Shown piece after piece: positions 7,896 through 15,917 of a stretch of 35,661 bases of DNA; position 1 is the stretch's first letter, and every line of letters starts with the position of its first letter. The DNA is taken from the IMG/VR virus record IMGVR_UViG_3300025237_000010, positions 1-35,661 of that record; one strand, 5' to 3'. Made by a program: the position numbers and the translations under genes. The stretch is from a virus. The notes under the pieces are model-generated. The model had not been told where the DNA came from. It did not search any database and saw only the letters and a program-made list of their open reading frames with translations.

Positions 7896-9400
7896 CCTAT
7901 ATCTGCCTCAACTTTAATAATGGTTGATTTAGTCGGGCTTGATATTGTAAATTTTAAAACTCTAGACCTTGGAAACTCGCCCAATCTTGACCATGTAGGC
8001 CGTACATTATATTCGCCAATCTTGCCTAATGATCTAGGTATATGGCCGTAAAATATACGCGCCCCATCGTCAGACCAAGATAAAACTATTTGAGGATCTA
8101 CACCGCCTGAACCTTTAGTAATAACGCCTCTAGCTGTTTGCCCGGTCAACACAGTAACATCGTTAGATAGGCCCACGCCTGACTCTACAACCGCCTCAAT
8201 ACATGCCACGCTGACAGAATCGCCTTGATTATCAAAAGGTCTTGAAGTCACTGACCTAGGCGTTAAAATACCGTACTCGGTAAATAGATCCTCATCTAAT
8301 GCGCCAATGTTGCCGGTCTGTGTATCGCCTACTAAAATTCGCCCGTAAGCGTTAACCATATGTGTGCATCGATAACGATCTAATTTAAATTCGTCAATAG
8401 ATTGCCTTTCATGCCATCGCTCGTTAACTAAATCATAAACGTAACACGTACCAGGCACACTAATGCCCATCCAGTAAGCTCCAGATTCAGCGTAAACCCA
8501 TGAAAATACTTGCTCTGGTATTGTGTCAATCTTTAATCTTGAGAACTCGTTTTCTATTGAGTTGGTGCTAATCTTCTTTTTTTGACCGCCTTTGATGATC
8601 CATACTGCGGGTGACTCATTAACACCAGCACCAACAAAGCATAATCCACCGCCAAACTTAACAATAGTCTGCGGGGCAGTAACGCCAATATCAATAGTTG
8701 AGCCAACAATAGGCGCAAAAGGTGCTGGCACTCGGCCTATACTTCTGAATTGCTGTATTGTTTCTGAGCCAAATATATAGAGTTGGTCGTTTAATACACC
8801 TTGACCACGTATTTGATCGGGGTCTGATTCAGCTACGTTAAAATCTAAAGCGTCATAAGCTAAACCGTTATTAAGATTAGAATTAAAAAACTTTTTACCA
8901 TCTGATTTGTGAAAACTAAAATAGCCACCGGCATAAGCAACAGAATCAGCAGGCCCGTCAAAATCAGAATCAGTTATTTCAACTAATACACTGCTGCTTA
9001 ACGTGTAGATAAAACTTTTACCGGCTGTTACCGTATCAGGAATAGAGACTATACAAAGCTGCAAACCATTATCGGCCATGTAAACACGCTGTACGCCGGG
9101 TATTGTACCTATTACTGTTTTAGTAAAAGATTCATTCCCGTCAACAACAGATCTCACAAGTTTTACCAAGCTATTATTAATAACAAAATAAGGCGCTCCT
9201 GCAAATACATGAGCACCGCGACACCCCTCACCGTCAACCCCATCTATCAAGCTTGTAATGCCTGGAGTGCTAAATAAATTTGCGTCAGTTATTGTAGATG
9301 TTTGCGGCAAGCTAACGTAAAAATTAATACATTGTTGAGCACTAATAGGCAATGCATCAGATACGTAAAAACCCTGCGCTATATCTAAAGTAGTTCTCAT
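7892..9400 (-). CDS. gp10-like packaged-DNA stabilisation / tail hub protein
   Basis: A 502-residue protein matching the P22 gp10 family (Phage_stabilise), which forms the hexameric ring beneath the gp4 adaptor and closes the tail. The N-terminus has the family pattern (SAQQCINFYVSLPQ, then ATP-like blades beginning LFSTPGITSLIDG). Repeated strand pairs follow (VAYAGGYFSFHKSDGKKFF; DQLYIFGSETIQQFRSIG; FVGAGVNESPAVWIIKGGQ), as expected of its beta-propeller-like body. P22 gp10 is 472 residues. The stop lies at the start of the small tail gene, and the gene begins where the 519-residue beta-rich protein ends. Confidence 0.85.
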   Translation of the reverse strand: MRTTLDIAQGFYVSDALPISAQQCINFYVSLPQTSTITDANLFSTPGITSLIDGVDGEGCRGAHVFAGAPYFVINNSLVKLVRSVVDGNESFTKTVIGTIPGVQRVYMADNGLQLCIVSIPDTVTAGKSFIYTLSSSVLVEITDSDFDGPADSVAYAGGYFSFHKSDGKKFFNSNLNNGLAYDALDFNVAESDPDQIRGQGVLNDQLYIFGSETIQQFRSIGRVPAPFAPIVGSTIDIGVTAPQTIVKFGGGLCFVGAGVNESPAVWIIKGGQKKKISTNSIENEFSRLKIDTIPEQVFSWVYAESGAYWMGISVPGTCYVYDLVNERWHERQSIDEFKLDRYRCTHMVNAYGRILVGDTQTGNIGALDEDLFTEYGILTPRSVTSRPFDNQGDSVSVACIEAVVESGVGLSNDVTVLTGQTARGVITKGSGGVDPQIVLSWSDDGARIFYGHIPRSLGKIGEYNVRPTWSRLGEFPRSRVLKFTISSPTKSTIIKVEADIG

Positions 9401-10959
9401 TAATTAATTCTCATTACTGCGCTACTCACTAAAAGATTAACTGTTGACGAATCGTTGGCTACAAACACCTCAACATAATCGTCAGTTTCTGCGTTTATCT
9501 GCCAAGGCAAACTAATGACTTGTATAAGGCCACCAGATGCCAATGGTGCTGCTCGTCTTGATCTAGCTACAATACTACCATTAATTGCAATATAGGCACT
9601 CATGGCGATAGCTGCACCGCTAACAGGGGTTACTGTCAGATCAACCATAATCGGTAGCTTGGCATTCTTTGAGCCTTTGTATTGATAGCGTCCTGCGGTT
9701 GTACCCACCGATTGGCTAACTGTATCAACTTCCCATGTTCCTGCCACTAATACCGCTGTGCCTGCGCCTGCAATAGTTGTTGCCGTAGAGTTACCAATCA
9801 AAGTTAACAAGCCATCAGGTCGTGTATTAGCCACCTCATCATTGCCTTGAAATTCAAATCGAGCGTTATTTACATTAATATTAGAGCCAAGCAAGGACGG
9901 GCCTTTAACATGACAATTATTTAAAACACCAACGCCGCCTGAGTTAATGTTTGCGCTGTTTGCCGCACCATCTAAGAATTTAGCGCCGCTTGCCCCTCGC
10001 GTTACCATGTTATCAAAGGTTATACCGTCGCTAGTTGAGGTGACTAAGTTAAATAAAGTGCCGGCAGCAATGTCAGAAAAGCCATTAGTAATTAACATAT
10101 AACCCATGTCACCTGAAAATGTGAACCCTTGAGTAGCTACATCATAGTCACATCGGGTTAATCTGATTTGCTTTGTTTTAGCAATTGCGCCTAAGTTTTT
10201 ACAATCGAAATCAACTACATCGCAATCAAACTTAAAAGTAGAGTCTGTGGTATTTAATCCACTAAAGACTGTACCATTAGGAGTTTTAATGGTTATATGC
10301 TCTATATGCACATTGGCATTAACCCAAGTAAACATATTACCTGTGCCGGTGTAAGTCAAAGAGGTATTAACCTCACTATCGCCTTGCAATGATGAGTTAT
10401 CAGAAAACACAAATCGATTAGACGTTGTGATGTCTTTAACTTGTCGATAAGAAATGTTGGCCGCTAAAGTAATAACACCGCCAACAGCATCAGGAAAGTC
10501 TGCGATGGTACTCACTACCACATTTGTTCCTGATGTAACTGATAGAGTTATTAAGCCAGTAGATGCGACTGCATCAATACCACTACCGCCAACAATGCTC
10601 CTAAAAACCGCAGCAGATACAGATGCATTATCAACTAATCTTGCGCCTGTATTGTTGTAGCTAAAATTAGTGGCAAAAGTAATGCCGTTTTCTGAGTTAA
10701 TACTTGAGGTTATACCAAAGCCGCTTGTGATGTTTCTTATGCGGTTAATCGTACCCGATACATCTAAGACAGCACTTGCACCCGTTGCCGGGCCCGCTTG
10801 AACTAGTGTACCTGTAGCGCCTAACGCTGAAATCAAATCACTATCTAAAACTTTATAGTTAAGACCGTTAAAAGTGTAATCAAAGTACGCCCCTGAAGGT
10901 ATGCTTGCGCTAGCTGTAAAAGCGCTTTTTTTAACGCCCTTTGTTGTGTTATTGCTCAT
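9400..10959 (-). CDS. Beta-helix tail-associated protein, possible second spike
   Basis: A 519-residue protein starting at the ATG at 10959, which has AGGGG six bases upstream; an earlier TTG is less likely. It overlaps the gp4-like gene by 11 bases. The centre (residues about 150-380) shows the short-strand, Asn/Gly/Thr-rich periodicity of a right-handed parallel beta-helix (ITTSNRFVFSDNSSLQG, MFTWVNANVHIEHITIKTPN, INSGGVGVLNNCHVKG). The last 130 residues look like a jelly-roll tip (PIMVDLTVTPVSGAAIAMSA, QINAETDDYVEVFVANDSST). Such proteins are tailspikes, fibres or head decorations. Its place between gp4-like and gp10-like genes is not where P22 carries its spike. Confidence 0.65.
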   Translation of the reverse strand: MSNNTTKGVKKSAFTASASIPSGAYFDYTFNGLNYKVLDSDLISALGATGTLVQAGPATGASAVLDVSGTINRIRNITSGFGITSSINSENGITFATNFSYNNTGARLVDNASVSAAVFRSIVGGSGIDAVASTGLITLSVTSGTNVVVSTIADFPDAVGGVITLAANISYRQVKDITTSNRFVFSDNSSLQGDSEVNTSLTYTGTGNMFTWVNANVHIEHITIKTPNGTVFSGLNTTDSTFKFDCDVVDFDCKNLGAIAKTKQIRLTRCDYDVATQGFTFSGDMGYMLITNGFSDIAAGTLFNLVTSTSDGITFDNMVTRGASGAKFLDGAANSANINSGGVGVLNNCHVKGPSLLGSNINVNNARFEFQGNDEVANTRPDGLLTLIGNSTATTIAGAGTAVLVAGTWEVDTVSQSVGTTAGRYQYKGSKNAKLPIMVDLTVTPVSGAAIAMSAYIAINGSIVARSRRAAPLASGGLIQVISLPWQINAETDDYVEVFVANDSSTVNLLVSSAVMRIN

Positions 10960-11401
10960 CTTCAACCCCTAAGTATTCGCTGCGGCCCTGATCGTTTGTA
11001 TAGAAATCAGCACCATATAAACCGTTATAATTACCCGAACCCACTGGTAATGTCGCTGGGAATTGTGCAGGCTCAATAATGTTAATTGCTTGTGCTCGCA
11101 TTGAATTAAGCGAACGTTTGGCACTAAATTTAATTAGTGGGTTAACTGGCCCTATGTTGTATTGTGGCCATAATATTAGCGCTAAATTCTTGACCATACC
11201 CATAGCAACTGTGTCAGGTACGGTTACAAGGTCATCAGGGCTTGTTAGTGCTGTATAACCTAATACTATGCCTTGTGAGTCATACTTAGCCATCATGCGA
11301 TTTAAATAACGTAAGCCATCGATTAAATTGACAGGCTCTATCTTGTATTTAGATTGCACAACCTCAGCAAATGCAAAGGTAATTATATCTTTAGCTTTCA
11401 T
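10949..11401 (-). CDS. gp4-like tail accessory factor, copy B
   Basis: A 150-residue protein of the P22 gp4 family (portal-tail adaptor and DNA stabilisation). It has an N-terminal helix (AKDIITFAFAEV), a second helix with Asn/Met (LRYLNRMMAKYDSQG), a beta pair (VLGYTALTSPDDLVTVPD) and the family core MGMVKNLALILWP followed by a helix-rich C-terminus. The adjacent upstream gene is clearly its paralogue; the two share the GYT, TV-D and GMVKNLA blocks at identical spacing. Its ATG overlaps the TGA of that gene. Confidence 0.8.
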   Translation of the reverse strand: MKAKDIITFAFAEVVQSKYKIEPVNLIDGLRYLNRMMAKYDSQGIVLGYTALTSPDDLVTVPDTVAMGMVKNLALILWPQYNIGPVNPLIKFSAKRSLNSMRAQAINIIEPAQFPATLPVGSGNYNGLYGADFYTNDQGRSEYLGVEDEQ

Positions 11402-11868
11402 GCTGACTCAGGGGCAATATTGCCATTATTTTCTGTAAGTATTGGCGTATCTTGGTCGTTAAAGAATTGTGCTGTGTTCCAGTATTCGTTGCCCGATCCA
11501 ATCGGTAGATTACTAGAAAGCGGAGAATTTGCGGGACTTTCATAAGCTATCTGCCTAAGCGTATCTAAGCCAGTTACCGCTTGCTCAAATAGGTCAGTGC
11601 TTGTTAGTGTGCCTTTAAATAAAGGGCTTATTTCTATCGCTAAGTTTTTGACCATGCCTTCAATAGCTCCGTCATCAACCGTTATCGTATCGCCTAAACT
11701 ATTGACCGTGGTATAACCCAAGTTAACACCGACAGCGGATAGCTCAAACATCATTAAATTTAAATAAAATATACCTGCTTGGGCTTTGTAAGCATCTACA
11801 GCAGCCTCAGCAGGTATTGCAACTATTTCTTTTAGCGCATCAAGTATAAGTGTTCCCGCTGTTTCCAT
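11398..11868 (-). CDS. gp4-like tail accessory factor, copy A
   Basis: A 156-residue P22 gp4-family protein upstream of, and homologous to, copy B. Shared blocks are the N-terminal helix (AGTLILDALKEIV), YLNLMMFELSAVGVNLGYTT, TITVDDGAIEGMVKNLAIEI and a C-terminal Leu/Arg helix. In P22 a single gp4 species, present in twelve copies, binds below the portal. Two diverged copies suggest either a mixed ring or two stacked rings. The gene begins at the last base of the small gene upstream (TAATG). Confidence 0.8.
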   Translation of the reverse strand: METAGTLILDALKEIVAIPAEAAVDAYKAQAGIFYLNLMMFELSAVGVNLGYTTVNSLGDTITVDDGAIEGMVKNLAIEISPLFKGTLTSTDLFEQAVTGLDTLRQIAYESPANSPLSSNLPIGSGNEYWNTAQFFNDQDTPILTENNGNIAPESA

Positions 11869-12035
11869 TACCTTGACCTTTCATTGCGCTGCTTTTTTTT
11901 GGCTTTCTTACTTTCTTGACTTTTGGCTTCTGGTTTTTCATTTCTAACCCAACCTTGTGATAATGCAAAAGCCTCCATGTTCGGAGTATCTTGCAATGTA
12001 ATTAAAGATAAGCTTGGTCGCTTCCATACAATCAT
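11868..12035 (-). CDS. Small basic protein between coat and gp4 genes
   Basis: A 55-residue protein in the gap between the coat terminator and the gp4 genes. The N-terminus MIVWKRPSLSLITL is followed by ALSQGWVRNE and a C-terminal tail that is almost all Lys, Arg, Ser and Gln (SKKAKKKQRNERSR). Its TAA overlaps the next ATG, as is usual in this operon. The basic tail could bind DNA, RNA or the acidic capsid interior. No family was recognised. Position, overlap and start support a real gene. Confidence 0.6.
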   Translation of the reverse strand: MIVWKRPSLSLITLQDTPNMEAFALSQGWVRNEKPEAKSQESKKAKKKQRNERSR

Positions 12036-12044
12036 AATACACCT

Positions 12045-12070
12045 AAAAATAAGGGGGCTTTCTAACCCCC
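12045..12070 (-). terminator. Rho-independent terminator after the coat gene
   Basis: On the minus strand a GGGGG / CCCCC stem (12066-12070 with 12053-12057, eight-base loop) is followed by TTATTTTT. It lies 14 bases after the coat stop codon and before the small basic gene. Because the downstream tail genes have no evident strong promoter, partial read-through here would lower tail-protein expression relative to coat. Confidence 0.75.
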
Positions 12071-12083
12071 AAGGTAGCGAAGG

Positions 12084-13358
12084 TTAACCAAAGAACTGAG
12101 TTGCGAAAAACGGGTTCATCACACCGTATGCAGGTCTAAAGTCAATTCGAATCTTCTGCACGTTTTGCTCAAAGCCTACACCCTTCGAGATACGGAATTG
12201 CAAACCATCTTCAGTAGTTGCAACTGTATCAGTAGAGTATAGCTTTTCAATAGGCACTGAACCCATTGAGAACGCTTGACGATGCCATGCCAAGTTAGGC
12301 TGTATCAATGTAGTTGCAGCCCCGCCTAATGCAATAACGTCATTATCGGCAATTGCTTGAGACACTGTATTGTACTGACCAGAAGCCTCAAAAATTGCAG
12401 GGCCGGTAACAACTAAAGTTCCTGCGCCAGATCCGTTTAATGTAACCGTCTCAGTAACCGTACCAGTCCATAAAACCGGCGCACCCGCTGCACCAATAAT
12501 GGCTTGACGAGTAGATAAGTTGAATCGATTAATTGCACCGGATGCCGCAGTAACCGTAACAGTCTCACCAGCCGAAACAACTAAGTTAGCCTGGAACGCA
12601 TCAACTGTAATGCTTTGAGTCATAGTGTCCTTAGCGCCTAAGTAAGTCGCTGTAGGAGCACCATTGACCGCACCAGTACGATCTGCGCCTGTGCCAGTTG
12701 TAAAGCTTGCAAGAGTTGTACAAGACTTAACGTTCATGCCTGCAAAGTTATTGCTGATAGTTGCTTGCTTGTTAGCGCCACTCTCACCAGTTTCTCCACC
12801 TAATGAACGCTGATCGCTAGCTAAAGCAATCTGTACAAATGGGTTAACGGCTGCACACCATGGGGCATCCATAGGAACACCAGACGACTGCATTAAAGCG
12901 CCGGCTGCTGCTACATGATCCCAAGTTGTAACGGCTGTACCTGCTGTACCTGATTTAAGACCACTGTTAGCCATCATAAATCCAGCAAAGTCTAGCTCTA
13001 GGTCAGTTTTAATACGTGTTGCCATAGGTGCAAGCAATTGATCAAGCTGATCCATTTTAAGGGCTTCGTTAGCTTCTTTAAAGTCTACAAATACAGTAAA
13101 GTAGTTTTGTACCGTACCAGATGCTTTACCAGTTATAATGTCGTCTTTAGTCTCACCGGAAATATCACCGGCTGCTGTACGAATTGATTTGTAATCGGTA
13201 GGACGTTTAAAATCAACAGTCTCACCAGTAGACGGATCAAAGCGACCCTGTAAAAGTTGTGTGTCAATGTTTTTAGTAAGAACACGCTCACTATCGAATT
13301 TTTCAAGAAACACTTTCGCCAGTGGGCGCGTAATGTTCGATTCAAAGTTATTAGCCAT
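12084..13358 (-). CDS. Major coat protein, P22 gp5 family
   Basis: A 424-residue major capsid protein (P22 gp5 is 430 residues). It lies directly after the scaffold gene, as in P22. The N-terminal half has the HK97-fold features: an N-arm, an extended segment with GETVDFKRPTDY, a spine helix containing QLDQLLAPMATRIKTDLELD, then a long beta-rich insertion (residues about 230-330, Thr/Val/Gly-rich, with alternating strands such as ETVTLNGSGAGTLVVTGP) equivalent to the P22 I-domain. The C-terminus (YGVMNPFFATQFFG) is hydrophobic. A full GGAGG ribosome site sits seven bases from the ATG, the strongest seen in this window, consistent with high expression. The gene is followed by its own terminator. 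Confidence 0.9.
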   Translation of the reverse strand: MANNFESNITRPLAKVFLEKFDSERVLTKNIDTQLLQGRFDPSTGETVDFKRPTDYKSIRTAAGDISGETKDDIITGKASGTVQNYFTVFVDFKEANEALKMDQLDQLLAPMATRIKTDLELDFAGFMMANSGLKSGTAGTAVTTWDHVAAAGALMQSSGVPMDAPWCAAVNPFVQIALASDQRSLGGETGESGANKQATISNNFAGMNVKSCTTLASFTTGTGADRTGAVNGAPTATYLGAKDTMTQSITVDAFQANLVVSAGETVTVTAASGAINRFNLSTRQAIIGAAGAPVLWTGTVTETVTLNGSGAGTLVVTGPAIFEASGQYNTVSQAIADNDVIALGGAATTLIQPNLAWHRQAFSMGSVPIEKLYSTDTVATTEDGLQFRISKGVGFEQNVQKIRIDFRPAYGVMNPFFATQFFG

Positions 13359-13364
13359 GGTTGG

Positions 13365-13369
13365 CCTCC
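13365..13369 (-). promoter_or_regulatory. Strong ribosome binding site of the coat gene
   Basis: GGAGG lies with near-ideal spacing (six bases) before the coat ATG. Most other genes here have shorter AGG or GGAG sites, so this fits the demand for hundreds of coat copies per virion. Confidence 0.8.
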
Positions 13370-13450
13370 AATAAATTAAAATTAAGGTTAAATAATTAAC
13401 TGGTTGCTAAGGCCAATACTTTCTGTAGCTAAATATACTTGAACGGCTTG

Positions 13451-13465
13451 AGGCTACCGTAGCCT
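13451..13465. other. Perfect inverted repeat between scaffold and coat genes
   Basis: AGGCTA, loop CCG, TAGCCT. No T-run follows on the minus strand, so it is not a standard terminator. It lies in the roughly 110-base leader of the coat gene and could protect the coat message or slow read-through from the scaffold gene. Confidence 0.4.
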
Positions 13466-13470
13466 TAAAT

Positions 13471-14316
13471 TTATGTAAAAGTCGCACCACTTGGGCCACG
13501 ATCTTTTGCTGCTGCTGCCTTGCCATCTGTTCTATCGGCTGGAGGTGGCGCGTTACTTGACTTCTTTCTAAGCGCTGCTGCCTTTGTCTTAATACCTGAT
13601 AGAAATGATCCACCCTTTGTAGGGTTGGCATTATGTATATCAATTAAGTCGTATAGATCCATTGGGTTAGCTTCTAAATATAAAGCGATTAATGGCCCGT
13701 CATCGTCTTCTAGGATCTCAGAAGCTAAATAGCCACCAACGCCCGCCTTAACCAATACATCTTCAGCACGGCCTAGACTCTTCTCATCTACGCCTAATTT
13801 CTTGCCAGAATCAACAAACCTAGTCTGTAGTTCTTGCTGCTTTTCGTATGATTCACGCTGGGCTTTTTGTTGCGCTGTTGCTTCATCTTCTCTATCACGT
13901 TGAACTTGATAATCAGAATTAGCTTTGCGGGTTAAAGCTGCGTCTCTGTCTCGCATTTTCTGATCATAGTTTTCATCCCATGAATCAGGTAATGCAGGTA
14001 CATCAATACTTTCTGTTGCAGGGGCTTGCTTACTTTCGAACTCTTTAATACGTAGTTCTAAAGCTTGCCTGGCTCTCTGCTCTTCTCGATACTTGCGATG
14101 CTGTTTATCAATTGCTTTTTTAAACCCGTCCGGGCCTTCAACTTCAACACCATCTACTTTTGCGATTTGATCTGTATTTTCTTTACCCTCTTCAGGGCTA
14201 TCAGGTGCTAACTCTGATTCTTCGGCTGCTTCTGCTAAAACTTCTGGCTCAGTTACGTCGTCTTGATCGTCGCTGTCATATGTAATACCAATGCCGCCTT
14301 CCTGTAGCTCACTCAT
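13471..14316 (-). CDS. Scaffold protein
   Basis: A 281-residue, highly charged, helical protein between portal and coat genes, the position of P22 gene 8 (gp8 is 303 residues). The N-terminus is acidic (TYDSDDQDDVTEPEVLAEAA). The middle is rich in Lys, Glu, Arg and Gln (KAIDKQHRKYREEQRARQAL; QKAQRESYEKQQELQ), compatible with the elongated coiled helices of scaffold proteins. The C-terminus is basic and Ala/Lys-rich (GIKTKAAALRKKSS), which fits the positively charged coat-binding end of known scaffolds. It is followed by the coat gene after a 112-base leader. Function is assigned from position, length and composition. Confidence 0.8.
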   Translation of the reverse strand: MSELQEGGIGITYDSDDQDDVTEPEVLAEAAEESELAPDSPEEGKENTDQIAKVDGVEVEGPDGFKKAIDKQHRKYREEQRARQALELRIKEFESKQAPATESIDVPALPDSWDENYDQKMRDRDAALTRKANSDYQVQRDREDEATAQQKAQRESYEKQQELQTRFVDSGKKLGVDEKSLGRAEDVLVKAGVGGYLASEILEDDDGPLIALYLEANPMDLYDLIDIHNANPTKGGSFLSGIKTKAAALRKKSSNAPPPADRTDGKAAAAKDRGPSGATFT

Positions 14317-14361
14317 AATATTTACTCTTTAGACGCGAAAAGGTCACGTACCTATAAAAGC

Positions 14362-14389
14362 ATTATCACATAAGTAAAAGAAATAGAAA
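14362..14389 (-). promoter_or_regulatory. Candidate promoter for scaffold and coat
   Basis: On the minus strand an extended -10 (TGTGATAAT, with GATAAT at 14362-14367) is preceded after 16 bases by a weak -35 (TTTCTA). It lies in the 150-base gap between a terminator (14427-14447) and the scaffold start, where a new promoter would be required if upstream transcription ends. It could also be read by a phage-modified polymerase. Confidence 0.4.
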
Positions 14390-14426
14390 CCGTTTAACAC
14401 ATAAATAGTATTTATAGTGGGGGCAT

Positions 14427-14447
14427 AAAAAAACCCTCGAATGAGGG
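14427..14447 (-). terminator. Rho-independent terminator before the scaffold gene
   Basis: On the minus strand CCCTC, loop ATTC, GAGGG is followed by an unbroken run of seven T. It closes the three-gene cluster 14471-15591 and separates it from scaffold and coat. Confidence 0.85.
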
Positions 14448-14470
14448 CTTAGGGGTTAACTGGTTTGCTT

Positions 14471-14845
14471 TTAGTCGCAACATGGGCTCAGCTCTTTTTC
14501 TACCTCTCTCAACTTTGAAAATAGTTCGCAAATGCCTTCTATGTTTGGGTAGTATATATAACCGGCTTGATTTTCAGATTCACGATTGAATTCTAAATGC
14601 CTAACTCCATCAAAATATGCTACACAATTAAATAATGGTGTAACTGTAGCTTTCTCGCATGCCCAAATATCTCCATCTGACTCACAACCATTCCACTCTA
14701 AAGCAACGGCATAAAAGCAAGTAGGGTCTGTTTCTTTATAAATATATAAACGATAAAGACCGTGATTACATTCTAAAACCATATCGCAATCTTTTACCGG
14801 CGTGACATTTAACAACACATCTTTTAGTAAAATATCTTTATCCAT
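14471..14845 (-). CDS. Hypothetical protein, 124 residues
   Basis: I do not recognise this protein. It has no membrane segment or signal peptide, and is acidic, with eight Cys residues including GCESDGDIWACEKATVTPLF and a final ELSPCCD. A good AGGAG site lies eight bases before the ATG. It is the last gene of a three-gene cluster bounded by terminators (15631-15656 upstream, 14427-14447 downstream) inserted between portal and scaffold; these three are unlikely to be structural and look like a later insertion (moron-like). Confidence 0.7.
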   Translation of the reverse strand: MDKDILLKDVLLNVTPVKDCDMVLECNHGLYRLYIYKETDPTCFYAVALEWNGCESDGDIWACEKATVTPLFNCVAYFDGVRHLEFNRESENQAGYIYYPNIEGICELFSKLREVEKELSPCCD

Positions 14846-14854
14846 GATTTACTC

Positions 14855-15292
14855 CTAAGTAACAATGTATGGATTGTCTTTAGTGTTCACTATTTCTATG
14901 CCTTTAGTCGATGGCTCCCCCACATACCCAATAGGGTCAGGGTATTTGCATAAGCCGCCATGAAGATCACACAGCAACTCATTCTTCTCTGTAAGCCATG
15001 CAGCAGGCCTAAGGCAAGTAGTACCATCCCATACAATACATTCGCATTGTTTGCGCGGGTCGTTTCTTAGTTTTCGAGCTAAAGCCTCATTCATTTGAAG
15101 CATAGCTAAATACTTTTGTTCTACGCCCTTATGCCTTTTATTTTCAAGCCAATCACACATAGGAACCATTACGCATTCCATTTCTAATGTGCGATCACTG
15201 TGCTTATACTGCACTATGCAGCCACCATCTTTAACAGCCTGGCGTATCTCGCCACGTTTGCGGCCTAAGTCTCTAGCTGTGAATGTCTTCAT
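14855..15292 (-). CDS. Protein with Phd-like N-terminus and Cys/His zinc-like C-terminus
   Basis: 145 residues. The first 50 (MKTFTARDLGRKRGEIRQAV, then GGCIVQYKHSDRTLEMEC) match the small protein encoded at 15738-15917 almost position by position and resemble the N-terminal DNA-binding part of Phd/YefM antitoxins. The C-terminal half has CECIVWDGTTC and LLCDLHGGLC, a plausible zinc site. The ATG overlaps the TGA of the membrane protein gene upstream. A repressor or anti-host protein is possible, but no toxin gene is visible next to it. Confidence 0.65.
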   Translation of the reverse strand: MKTFTARDLGRKRGEIRQAVKDGGCIVQYKHSDRTLEMECVMVPMCDWLENKRHKGVEQKYLAMLQMNEALARKLRNDPRKQCECIVWDGTTCLRPAAWLTEKNELLCDLHGGLCKYPDPIGYVGEPSTKGIEIVNTKDNPYIVT

Positions 15293-15591
15293 AAAATCTC
15301 ATACCCCTCTATTTCATAAACACCAATAGACCCAATTCTTTTATTTTGCAGCTTAAGCTTTTCTATTTCTGCAAGCTCTAACGATGAGCAAACATCAATA
15401 ATTTCTCGGTTGTTGTCATCATTTGCGTCTATCAATATATAAATCATAAATCCTTCATCAACCTTGACAGGCTTAAACCCCGCCAAAAACCCTTTAAAAT
15501 AAAGTGCAGCTTTAGCAAATATTATAGCCATCACTACAAACACAAAAAAGCCAATACAAGTTAACAAAAATAAAAATAAAAAATCTTCCAT
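15289..15591 (-). CDS. Small inner-membrane protein
   Basis: 100 residues. One strong N-terminal membrane helix (residues about 4-30, FLFLFLLTCIGFFVFVVMAI) is followed by a short amphipathic part and a soluble alpha/beta C-terminus (EGFMIYILIDANDDNNREII) that would be cytoplasmic or periplasmic. It leads a three-gene cluster with the Phd-like protein. An AGGAG site precedes the ATG. The family is not recognised. A role in superinfection exclusion would fit a membrane protein in a moron-like insertion, but there is no direct evidence. Confidence 0.6.
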   Translation of the reverse strand: MEDFLFLFLLTCIGFFVFVVMAIIFAKAALYFKGFLAGFKPVKVDEGFMIYILIDANDDNNREIIDVCSSLELAEIEKLKLQNKRIGSIGVYEIEGYEIL

Positions 15592-15630
15592 TACTTACTC
15601 CTTAGTGTGTAACTGTGCCTCAGTATATAT

Positions 15631-15656
15631 AAATAAAAGCCCTCAATCAAGGGCTT
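15631..15656 (-). terminator. Rho-independent terminator downstream of portal region
   Basis: On the minus strand AAGCCCT, loop TGATTG, AGGGCTT is followed by TTATTTAT-type T-rich sequence. It ends transcripts from the terminase-portal block and isolates the 14471-15591 cluster. The remaining spacer (15657-15737) is AT-rich with two copies of GTCGAC, at 15660-15665 and 15727-15732, about 67 bases apart; I see no gene in it. Confidence 0.75.
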
Positions 15657-15737
15657 ATGGTCGACATACTTAAGTCATTGTATATTAATAGGTTTTAGTA
15701 TATTTAATGGTTATAAATGCTTAGTTGTCGACATTAG

Positions 15738-15917
15738 TTAAGAGCTTCTATCACATGCCGTAACAAGCTCTTCAAAGTAATCTAGCGGTATCATGACAGC
15801 CTCAAACTCTATCTTGCGATCATGGTGTTTGTATTGAATGATACACCCGCCATCCTGTATCTCTTCGCGTATCTCTTGCCGCTTCTCGTTTAAGTCTCGC
15901 GCTGTAAATGTTTTCAT
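15738..15917 (-). CDS. Phd-like small protein, paralogue of the 145-residue protein
   Basis: 59 residues (MKTFTARDLNEKRQEIREEI, then GGCIIQYKHHDRKIEFEAVM). It aligns without gaps to the N-terminus of the protein encoded at 14855-15292, with the same MKTFTARDL start, GGCI-QYKH block and VM-P end. The fold pattern (short strand, helix, strand pair, PLDYFEEL helix) is that of Phd/YefM antitoxin DNA-binding domains. Its ATG overlaps the TGA of the preceding small gene. No toxin is encoded nearby, so a regulatory role is more likely than a complete toxin-antitoxin pair. Confidence 0.65.
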   Translation of the reverse strand: MKTFTARDLNEKRQEIREEIQDGGCIIQYKHHDRKIEFEAVMIPLDYFEELVTACDRSS

